A DNA stretch of 28,616 bases from NCBI GenBank assembly GCA_946803715.1, contig CAMPET010000185.1, positions 1 through 28,616 of the forward strand. Reading direction: 5' to 3'. The position numbers were made by a program, and so were the translations under genes. Positions 9,249 through 21,200 of the stretch are shown piece after piece. Under the pieces are notes generated by a model, which saw only the letters and a list, made by a program, of their open reading frames with translations, searched no databases and was not told where the DNA came from. Position 1 is the first letter of the stretch. Each line of letters opens with the position of its first letter. This stretch comes from Beroe ovata. Its lineage: Eukaryota; Ctenophora; Nuda; Beroida; Beroidae.

Positions 9249-12200
9249 GTAGGGCGGCAAAAACCGACTTCTTGGGGTGATCAGAGTGTATAGATTTCAT
9301 CCTGATCAGAACTTCAGCCTATAACCTCCACATTATGTGACATGTGTTCCATACTGAGAAATATGGCACTTTCAACGTACCCATTTTCCAGATGTTCCCG
9401 TATCCCTGCTGGCTGAATGACAAATACCTATTCGTCATATCCAGATCGCTACCGTTCTGCTTGGTCGTCAGCTGGGTTTACATTGTTGCCATGAGCACAC
9501 TCAGAATTGTCTATGAGAAGGAGAGACGTCTCAAAGAGGTCAGTACCAGCTCAAACCTGGATTTATGCCAAGAAATTCTCATTTCAACATCAGTTGGACG
9601 TCCAACTGAAGTCGAAATGAAAATGTCCATGGACATTGGTGCCACTCAGGTAAAGCTAGTTCTCCTTTCTAGATTCCAAATTTCTCTTTGTCTCTTCTGT
9701 GTTCCATACCATCCTTCTCTTATCCAGAGTTCCCCAAGCCCCCCTACCTAATGAGTAATCAGTAAGCACTCCCCTCCGATTGCAGGTTATGAAGGTAATG
9801 GGCTTAGGCGAGAGTGTGCACTGGTGTGGCTGGGGAATCACACTCATTGCGAGTAGCAGTATCACTAACTTCTTCCTTGTTTTCATTCTCAAATACAATG
9901 GGGTAAGAGTGATTCAGTGACAGATTGATACCACTACTAATTAGCTACCGCCGCTACCGCCGCTACTAACACACAGACACCAGTATACTAACACTCTGAC
10001 ACCACTATACTAACACACTGACACCACTATACTAACTCACTCTGACACCACTATTCTAACACACTGACACAACTATACTAATACACTGACATCCCTATAC
10101 TAACACACTGACACCACTATACTAACACCCTGACACCACCCCAGATAACGAATTTCACGAATGGCGTTGTCCTCTACTGCCTCCTGGAGATGTTCACAAT
10201 CTGTAACATTNCTATACTAACACACTGACACCACTATACTAGCACTCTGACACCACTATACAAACACACTGAGATCACTATACCAACACACTGACACCAC
10301 TATACTGACGCACTAACATCACTATACTAAACACTTTCACCACTATACTAACACACTGACATCACTATACTAAGTCTAACACACTGACACCACTATAGTA
10401 CTATACTAACACACTGACGCCACTATACTAACACACTAACATCACTATACTAACACACTGACACCACTATACTAACACACTGACACCACTATACTTACTC
10501 ACTGACATCACTATACTAACACTCTGACACCACTATTCTAACACACTGACACCACCCCAGATAACGAATTTCACGAATGGCGTTGTCCTATACTGCCTCC
10601 TGGAGATGTTCACAATCTGTAACATTGCTGTGTGCTTCCTACTCTCAGTGTTCTTTGTACAGAGCAAGCTGGCGGCTGTAGTCAGCGCTGTTATCTTCTA
10701 CACCATGTATATTCCTTATACTATCGCCAACTTGCAGGTATACACTGACTTGCACCCTCAAAAATGGTTTTAGTACCTTTAGTTGTAATTTAGTTGTAAT
10801 TGTAAATTCCTAGTTTATTAATTTCTTTTTCGGATATAACATATAGTGTTTTTCTTTCTGAGTTGAGTCATAACCACATCGGGTGTAAGATTTTGTATTT
10901 ATCATTTCACACTGGAAATGGATTGATGTAAGGAATGGGTGGGTATTGTGAGGCACGCTGATCATATTTCACTGAAAGTGTGAATAGTAACCATTGTTTC
11001 AGAGTTATAAGTTCTGTGTTAACAATAAACGATAGTCCTAAACTTGTGATTTAACTATATTGTAGTGGAATAGCTGTGAGCGTATTCTTACAAAATCGAA
11101 CATCTGCTGCCATTAGTCTCGAGTACAAAATAGAACTACCACTTCGATGTTACAACAAAAAGAGTGCAAAGAAACAAGGCAATTTGACGGTCTATTCTGT
11201 TCGAGCTATTGTGACGCCAAACCGTGACGTAATGATCGAGTGAGGGGTCACGTGACACTCGTGTTTCATCCCATGGTAACCATGGTAACACCCAGGAGGA
11301 GAACATGGATTTCTGGATGAAGATCATCGCAAGTCTATCCTCAACTACAGCCTTCGGCTTCGGCATGTTACAAGTCGCAAGGTACCGAATCTCCATATGA
11401 CAAGTAACAACCTATCGTACGACCCGTACTAGTATAATCACGTTACCAGGTTACAATCACTTAGCCAGGTAACATTCACGTAGCCAGGTAACAACCGCGT
11501 TACCAGGTAACCAATCCTCAGGTACGAGGAGCAGGGTGTAGGGCTGCAGTGGGACAACCTCTACCTGCCCCCTGACAATGCCCAGATATTCTCTGCCCTG
11601 CATGTGTTCATTATGATGGGTGTGGACTGTGTCATCTATGTGATCCTAACTCTCTACTTGCAACAGGTTACAGTGACCCTCGNTATTCCTTATACTATCG
11701 CCAACTTGCAGGTATAGACCGACTTGCACCCTCGAAAATGGTTTGGGCCCCTTGAGTTGTAATTCCTAGTTTATTATTTCTTTTTCGGATTCAACATATA
11801 CTGTTTTTCACTCTTCCTGAGTTGAGTCATAACCACATCGAGTGTAGGATTTTGCATTTATCATTTTACACTGGAAAATAGATTGATGTAAGGAATGGGT
11901 GCGTATTGTGAGGCACGCTGATCATATTTCACTGAAAGTGTGAATAGTAACCATTGTTTCAGAGTTATAAGTTCTGTGTTAACAATAAACGATAGTCCTA
12001 AACTCGTTATTTAACTCTATTATAGTGGAATACCTAGCTGTGAGCGTATTCTTACAAAATCGAACATCTGCTGCCATTAGTCTCGAGTACAAAGTAGAAC
12101 TACCACTTCGAAGTTTTAACAAAAAGAGTGTGAAGAAATCAGGCAATTTGACGATCTATCCTGTTAGAGCTATTGTGACGTCAAACCGTTACGTAATGAT

Positions 12201-15200
12201 CGCGTGAGGGGTCACGTGACACGCGTGTTTCATCACGTGGTAACCGTGGTAACACTCAGGAGGAGAACATGGATTTCTGGATGAAGATCATCGCAAGTCT
12301 ATCCTCAACTACAGCATTCGGCTTCGGCATGTTACAAGTCGCAAGGTACCGAATCCTCATATGACAAGTAACAACCTAACGTACGACCTGTACCTACTTG
12401 TTATGTATTTGTTATGTACTTGTTATGTATAATCACGTTAATAGATAAGAATCACGTAACCAGGTAATCACCCCGTTACCATGTCACAATCACGTAACCA
12501 GGTAACCACCCTGTTACCAGATAACAATCACGTAACCAGGTAACAATCACGTAACCAGGTAACAATCACGTAGCCAGGTAACAATCACGTAACCAGGTAA
12601 CCACCCCGTTACCAGGTAACAATCACGTAGCCAGGTAACCAATTCTCAGGTACGAGGAGCAGGGTGTAGGGCTGCAGTGGGACAACCTCTACCTGCCCCC
12701 TGATAACGCACAGATATTCTCCGCCCTGCACGTGTTCATTATGATGGGTGTGGACTGTGTCATCTATGTAATCCTAACTCTCTACTTGCAACAGGTAACT
12801 ATGACCCACGCGGTTCGTCTTGTATTGGGTGTAGGTATGACGCAGTTCAAATGTGTCAGCAACTGTGGCAGTTGCTTTGACACGGGTCTACTTTGGCAGT
12901 TGGTCTCTATCTGCAAAATTCGTGTCTTCCTGTCATTGTTCCGAAAGATTTATCAATACCAACCTCTCACACACAACCACATACACACACACATACACAC
13001 ACGCACACACACGCGCACACGCACAGTACACACAGTACAGACAGTACCTACACACATACACTATCTCTAATCTCAGGTTCTACCATCGAAACACGGATCC
13101 GCCAAGAAGCCATGGTATTTCCCTTTCCAGCCCGTTGTGAATGCAGTTTGCAGAAAACTGGGCGTGGACAAATACTTCACGTCGCAACCCCTGGTATGCT
13201 TTGCTCGATAGTAATGATCTATCTTCACCTACCATTACATTTCCTATCTCTGGTTGTATTGATCCAAAATCATTGGGAAGTAAGTTAATATCTTCGAATT
13301 TGTCTTGAGATTTCGTCATCTGGGTTAATCTCTATTAGGTGTTAGGGGGTATGCTTGTGGTTATTCTTTACCTCTTCCACTTAATTGGTCAATGGTCATC
13401 TATCTGAAAAATCACTCGCATGTTCTTCTTCGATAATATCTTTACTCGTTGATCGTGCGACATTTGGGTATTTTCGTTCAAAAATCAATTCCTTCCCTTT
13501 CGAGATGATGATTTAGCCTTACATACCTACCTTTATCGATTCGAACGTGATTGTTTGGAGTAAAGCTAAAGCTGGTGGGAAAAGCTGACAAAAATACACA
13601 TCATTTTTCTTCAAGAAACATTTTGTCAGGTTGAAATGACAAAGAATACTTTCGATTGGTTCGAAACTGAACCATTCCTAACAGTTGAGTCAGCTTTTCA
13701 TATTCTACCATCATCATTATGGGATGCCATTCCAATTTGTTCCAGTAATTTGTGATTTTGGTTCCCCATGTAAGTCATTACCTATCGAGAGACGACCTTC
13801 ATCAACCGTGGATCTTTAGAATTTGACTTTTCTCAATTACATCTTGTAGAATATAGTTAATCTCTCCTTGTCACGTGAATCGTGACAATGTCACGTGTTT
13901 GTCACGTGACATACACGTGTTACCAGGAGGAAGACACGGAAGTACAGGAGGTGGAACCGGTTGCCAAGCACCTGGTACCTGGTGTTGAGATGGTATCCCT
14001 GAGCAAACACTACGGGGGTAAACACAACCCGTACGCACTGAGAAATCTCTCCCTCAAACTGTATAAAGGTGATCCATATTATAATCACGTGACAGTTGTT
14101 CATATGACACGTTACCATGGTAACATGTTGACGTCACGCCATATTTTGATGACGTCATGGTGACACAGGTCAAGTAACCGCGTTGCTCGGGCACAATGGA
14201 GCGGGGAAGACAACTACAATGTCCATTCTAACCGGGATGATAGCTCCCTCTTCTGGATCGTTTTACATTAGATCAGATTCCGAGGTAGTGAGTATCAAAA
14301 ACAAAGAGTGTCAACTAACACAAAAAATTGGGGGGCATTGAGAGTAAAATGATCAATTTTTCCTCCAATCCCTAGCCGTGTTAGATATGTCCACATCGAC
14401 TAGGCTTGATAACATATAATTCTTGACACCACTTTTCGTCTACTCGATGACAGAATGTACAATGGACCCCTGTTTAAATTACAGGAAGATGAGTCGAAGA
14501 GAGACAGTATCGGTGTCTGTCCACAGCACAACATCCTCTGGGACGACCTGACCATTGCTGAACACCTGCTTTTCTATGGTCAACTCAGAGGGATGAAATA
14601 CAGGGAGGTAAGTCGTCACATCACGGATAGCGTTTTAGGTGAGCAAGATAGAGCCAAACTTCGATCGGGAATCGATTCAGCGTCCAAAAATACATGGAAA
14701 TCGATCGTACTTGCATGAAAATGCGACAAAAAATTTTCGTCGAATATCTGATCTCAGTAGCGGTAGAAAATGTATTGAGTGATCCCACACTTTTCTACTT
14801 CAGTTTTAAGGGTCTCTATTGAGGACTATATTGGCACTTAGGCCACCGATTTTCCATCAAATGAACTTTCCTACTCTCACACTACAACTATCAACCCTAT
14901 TCACGGTCATGTCGAGTTCATACTTGCCATGAAACCACGCCCAAATCACAATTTCAAACCTGTGGGGAGCAAAGATCCTAAAACACGAAAATCAATGGGA
15001 CACACTGATACCAAAAAACCACCAAACTAATTTTCACAGGAAATACACTGACAATGACTGTTTCTGGCCTATTTTTTGCCGTAGAATACGAATCTGGAGG
15101 AATTATTGGGCTAGCTCACTGGAAAATAACTGAAAATTTCACTTTCCTTTCGGACGTGAGGCTCGGAGTGGCGTGGCAGACAGTTCCCCAGGGCAGCGAG

Positions 15201-18200
15201 ATAGGCCCAAAATTCGATCGGGAATCGATTCAGCGTCCAAAAGTACATGGGAATCGATCGTAGTTGCATGAAAATGCGACAAAAAATTTTGCTCGATTTC
15301 CTGATCTCAAGATCGGAAGAAATTGAAGTGAGTGATCCCACACATTTGTACCCCGATTTTGGAGGTCTCTTATGAAGGCTTTACCGGCACTAAGGACACC
15401 AATTTCCACCAAATCATCTCTCCTACTCTCAGACTATAAGTTTCTACCCTTTTCATGATCATACCGGGTTCATACTCGCCGTGGAACCACGCCCAAATCA
15501 CGATTTCAAACCCGTGGGAAGCAAATAGTACAAAAACACGAAAATCAGTCGGACACCATAATCGGAAAAATTATTTTCAACGCACGATTAGTGGTATTAG
15601 GTGTTTCCGGCCTATTTTTTGACGTAGAATTCGAATCCGGAGGAATTTTGGGGCTATCTCATTCAGAAATTGGTTAAAATTCCAATTTCGTCCCTTATTT
15701 GACGTTGGAAGTCACATGACTGACGGCTCCTCGGGGAAGTCTCATAGGGCTGAAATTCGATCGGGAATCGATACAGCGTCCAAAAATACATAGGAAAACA
15801 AGTCATTTGCATGAAAATCTCCAACAAAAATTCAGATCGGTAGAAGGTCAAGTGAGCTCCTAATGGTCAATCACAGTTCTCTCCTCCCAATGAACATTTA
15901 CTCTGAGTCTTACTCTCAAAGTACCAGTAGCCACCCTTTTCATGACCTTGTTGACCTTGCTATTGCCGTGAAGCCACGCCCAAAACCTGTGGGAGCAAAT
16001 AAGTACAGAAAGACGAAAATCAACGGGACACAATGTTATCAAAAATCGGTCAAAAACATTTTTTCGAGAGACATACTGAAATTGATTGTTCCTAGCCTAT
16101 TTTTGGACGTAGAATCCGAATATGGAAGAATTTCAGAGCTAGTTTATCAGAAAATCAGTGAAAATTCCAATTGATTCCCATTGGATTCACATGATAGATA
16201 ACTCAAGCAAGATAGCAAAATAGGGCGTCCAAAGAAACATGGTAATAGGCTGTACCTACTGGTTTTATAATTGAGCGGATGGGTTTGGTTTGGGCCGAAA
16301 ACATAAAATGGTGTGGGTAGACGATTCCTATGCCCAGGTAAACGAAGCGATGAAACAGTTTATCAGAGAAGTTGATCTGCCACTCGGGAAACGAGACAGC
16401 TTGGTGAAAACACTTTCTGGTGGAATGAAGAGGAAGTTGTCGGTTGCTATAGCGTTCCTAGGCAACACCAAAACCTTGGTACTAGACGAGCCTACTGCTG
16501 GTGTTGATCCTAAAGCTCGGAGAGATATTTGGGATATGTTAATGAAAAACAAGAAGGATAGGACCATTCTCCTGAGGTGAGGGTATTATCTAGTGTGCTG
16601 TGATCTTGTCAAGGAGAAATTTCCTTGTGTTTGACTACCCTTGTCTCTTCCAGTACTCATCATATGGAGGAGGCAGACATCCTGGGGGATAGGATAGCTA
16701 TCTTGAGTCAGGGTAATCTGGTGTGTTGTGGGAGCAGCTTATTCCTGAAGCGAATCAGTGGGGGTTCCTACTTCCTCACTGCTCAAATTGACGTGAGTAC
16801 CTACCATAGAAACCGCCATAGCAACGTGAAACGTCAATAATGTTAGCCTGGAATTCTCGTTTTAGCTTTATTAATCCTCATTGATCTTATGAAATCTTGT
16901 ATGCTTTTAAACGTCGATCGCTCTGCACACGATTCGTGTTTACTGATTATCACGAGTGATCAGTGAGCCCAATCAACATACGAAATCAAATCACATCTTT
17001 GTGCAGCCTGGGACACCGACTGAAACTCTCACTACAATTGTTGGGGACATATTCCAGTCTGTGCACGTGCAAAGTCAAACACAGAACCAGATCGTTATGA
17101 AACTCGAGGCAAGGGACATGGCTCTGTTTGAGAAGTTGTGTCTGTGTCTGGATGATATGAAGAAAGCTAACGAGATCGCTAGGTAAATTAAACTCTGATT
17201 GATCGATTTTTGTATCCATGGACCATGGTTGCCCAACCATAGAAGGTTGTCCGATCGTTTTCAATTTATGGAAAGATGGGACAACGAGGGTATTAGCTAT
17301 GATTATTGCAGTCCCTCTGACACTTTCCTAACATCTCGATTTCAGTTACGGGATCGCGGCCCCCACCATGGAGGACGTTTTCCTGAAACTCTCGGCCTCG
17401 GCCCCGGCGGCTGAGTGGCCGGAACAGTTTGAGGAGAGGGAAAAGGAGATGGGTCTCATGGACCACACCTCGGCCCGGAATGGGGGTGCAATGAGGTTGG
17501 AGACTATACACGAGAACTCATCGCTAGTCGAGTTTGATGAGGTGAGAATGAGGGATGAACAAAGTCTCTGATTGCGCATGTTCGTAATCACTAAGTCAAG
17601 TACCTGACACCTGTGCAATCGTAAAATCAGAAAGCACTACTAATCTTGAAGCTGATGATATCAACAAATTCCAATCACTTTTTGTATCGATTGCATGTTC
17701 TAATCCGATCTGCATGTACTATGATAATCTCCAAACTTGTGCTTAGACGTACGCAGCTGATTTGCCCGCGTCATCCCAAATGATCAGTAAAATGAGCACG
17801 GGTGATGCAGCTGATGATGAATATTGTGATGATGCAAGTGATGCTCAGCTGTCCTATAGACAGGTAGTGATGTCACATTCCCGCGCTATGATTGATGTCT
17901 CATTATGATTCCATGCTGATAATATATATTTGATATATGATCCGATATGAAAGAATATCACTGATGAATATCACGCATTGGGCTGCTTCTTCTCGTACTC
18001 ATTAACAGCCGATCACCAAGGTACCGATATCACGGACCAAGACACCCAAGTCCCCACTCGTACCGGTCACTGGGTCACCATACAATACCGGGTTCAGACT
18101 TGCATGGCAGCAGTTCTGTGCACTCATTGTCAAGAGATGGCACCATGCCAAGAGAGACAAGAAGGGAGTTTTCGCACAGGTGAGGGAATACGTGGGATTG

Positions 18201-21200
18201 CGATTGACAATGAAGCGTTTGACGACGAACCGTTGTAAACGGTCAATGAACTTTGTGGACTTTAAACTCTCAAAAACAGTCTATTCACTGTGTTTGTCCG
18301 TATTTCTCCTGAATTCACAGCCCCAAACTACAAACCCACTCTCTCCCGCTTCAGGTTGTATTACCAGCACTGTTCATAGCGCTAGCCATGTCCATCAATC
18401 TGGCAGTTCCAGTGCAGGCATCTTACAAACCACGGGTTATGTCAACATCCATGTTCAAATACCCCAACTACATTCCCTTCGAGATGAAAATCCCTGAGAC
18501 AAACGTGAGTCTCTTCTATCCAAAAACTCCAAAAATGCGAGACCCGTTTTTACAGTTTTATCCGATATTTTTAGAACCGCACGATCCTGATCTTATTTCT
18601 TTTCTAACGACACATCTGTCGTTTTTGTGTTTGGATTGCTCATTAGACGCATGACACAGATTGTATCATGCATTTTGTCTTGTGATAATGACTCACTTTG
18701 TTAAAACAGTGGTATAATAATAAGCTAAACACTTCTCTCATCATGACAGAGAAACAACAAAACTCTAAACCCTCTCTCGTGATCCTACATCCGTGACACA
18801 AATATCCAGGTGACACCGATAGACCGATCAGTTCTCCGATCAGAGGGTGTCACGTACGGAGACTCCTTCCTCCGATCAATCCGAGCGGAAAGGGACGAAC
18901 AATTTGAGAGTTCCGAGACTTTTTCCTCCTCGGTGATCGAACACGAGACGAACGTCACGCTTATCCGGGAATTTGTACAGAATTTCCCCTCCTGTACGCT
19001 AACGTGTGAGGTAAGTGTGACGCGCACGCGCACCTGAACACGTGCAAGAATCACGCGTTGCCATGGCCACGCGTTAGTAATCACGTGTCACACAGATTCC
19101 GAGACAAGATGAAACCGCACCGTTCCCAATGCCGGGATTCCAGACGCGGAGTGGTGACATCTTTACCAATATCACCGGGGCTAACATGACAGAGTACCTC
19201 ATGATAACTCAGCCAGAGTACAAGCTATCGAGGTGAGTTGGGGTGGGGTGAGTTGGGGTGAGCTGTTGGGATGGGCTGTTTGGATGGGCTTTGGGGTGAG
19301 TTGGGATGGACTGTGAGTTGGGATGGGCTGTGGAGTGAGGTGGGTTGAGGGAAAATGTGTTGGAGGGGAGAATAGGGTATGAAGGTATGAATAGGTATTG
19401 ATTTGCTGGGGCCTATGCAGTTAGTAATTTGGAATGACCACCTATCTGAATCGCTGGTTTGTTCGGTAATTTTGACTTTTGAAATGAATTGTCAAATGAT
19501 AGGTAGTTTTGTAATTGCTAGACGAAGCACATGACTGATATTGGAAGGACTACTCAAAATTTGCACACTGATATCTCATTGTGATATTCTCGGTTCATAT
19601 TTCATTTGTACAAATTTCATTTGGTTTTTATTTCACGTATTACCTTCTGTGTTCCCATACATCGACTGGATTCATCCCTGAATCCACTGATCCTCAGCAT
19701 GTCTGAATTACAAGTTATCGGTGCCGGACTTGGCAGAACAGGAACCCTCTCCCTGAAATCGGCACTAGAGGAGCTCGGTTTCGGCCCGTGTCACCATTTC
19801 ACAGACGCCATGGTTCAGCCGGGGATCGGGCGCGCAATGGAGACACTTTACCACGATGTTGACAACACAGCTGCTCTCGAGGACATGTTGTCAGGATATA
19901 GATCTGTTGTGGACTACCCCGGGTGCCTCTTCTTTCAGCAGCTTAGCCAAATCAACCCTGGGGCGAAGGTTATTCTCTCAGTTCGGGATAGCGCCGAGGC
20001 GTGGGCCGAATCTGCACGTGCAACGATTTTCAGTTCGAACACGGGCCGAAAATCGGGTGATACCGACCGGAATACGGCTCTATTCTTCAAGAATCTGATG
20101 AACATTTGCATGCGAGAGCACGAAGTAAACCCGCGGGAGCCGGGCTGTGATCTGGCAATGATGTATGAGGAGTGGAATGAGCGGGTTGTGAGGAATGTTC
20201 CTGCGGGCCGACTCCTCGTGTTCAATGTCAAGGAGGGATGGGCTCCGCTCTGTGACTTCCTGGGTGTTCCCGTCCCGGATACTGAAATTCCTCGTGTTAA
20301 CAGCACCCAGAGTTTCCAGCATAAATATTCCAAGGATAGACAGTAGTTTTGAATTCACAATTGTCTGTTTATACCTACATGATCGTCAAGGCATGAAATA
20401 AATTGTCTTGATTTGATTTTATCGACCGATTCATTGATCGTTTAGGTACTAGACAGTTCATTTTATTGTACATATGAATAAAAGCGATGATTTTATCAAC
20501 CGATTCATTCGTTTACTAAACCTGTCATGGTATTGCACCTTAATTTATATCCTGACTGAGGCTTTGATCGACACCTTAAACCATAGTTATGGAGTTCACT
20601 TTCTCTGCACTAACGTCAATTTTCACGGATTTCTCGAAAAGATAGCTCGAAAATTCCTTCAAATTCTACGGTCAAAATTAGTCCGAGGATTTACACTGTA
20701 ATTTCACAGGTATATCGCGTTTACGCTTGATGATCACAGAAGTGATATCAATCCAGAGTTTGTATCTGAATACACAGCTAAACGTCACACCGGTAAGATC
20801 CACAAAATAGATCAGTTGGAATTTAGATTATTGATCTAAGATTGCCAACGTTCCTTATTTTTAAAACTATAGTTTTAAAACTAGTCCCTCTTTGATACCG
20901 CTATATCCTCGTCTTTCAGCAAAGTCGTGGTATCTGAACAAGGGATACCACGCACTACCAACTGGTCTCAACGCCCTCCGGAATCTCTATCTCCGTAACA
21001 GCGGATCGAAACATCATATCACCGCTGCAGCTCAGGTTAGAACTGTTGTTGCCATAGTTACGCGATGCGTACCTATTACGGATACCATGTGCATGCAATA
21101 TTTCACTCAATTTGAGATGAATGATTGAAATAATCCAATACAGCATTAAACTGCGAGCGCTTGTTCTACCAATCAATTGTCACTCTCCTCATCTACTACA

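Noticed and set aside
11066-12209. Small open frame of about 58 codons present in both duplicated segments ([17 protein letters not shown]..)
   Set aside because: The two copies differ mostly at non-synonymous positions, unlike the neighbouring exons where all changes are silent. It lies between exons 14 and 15 and has no counterpart in ABCA proteins. Treated as intron sequence.
12732-13288. Overlapping + frames with His/Thr repeats after ABCA exon 16
   Set aside because: Artefacts of the CA microsatellite and of exon 16/17 read in wrong frames.
15863-16174. 103-codon + frame in ABCA intron 20
   Set aside because: Lies in the third copy of the ~550-bp tandem repeat, and the frame is not kept in the other copies.
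19606-19698. Upstream extension of the sulfotransferase-like frame to an earlier Met
   Set aside because: The added residues are not part of the family fold and contain a likely splice acceptor (tcctcag) just before ATG 19699.
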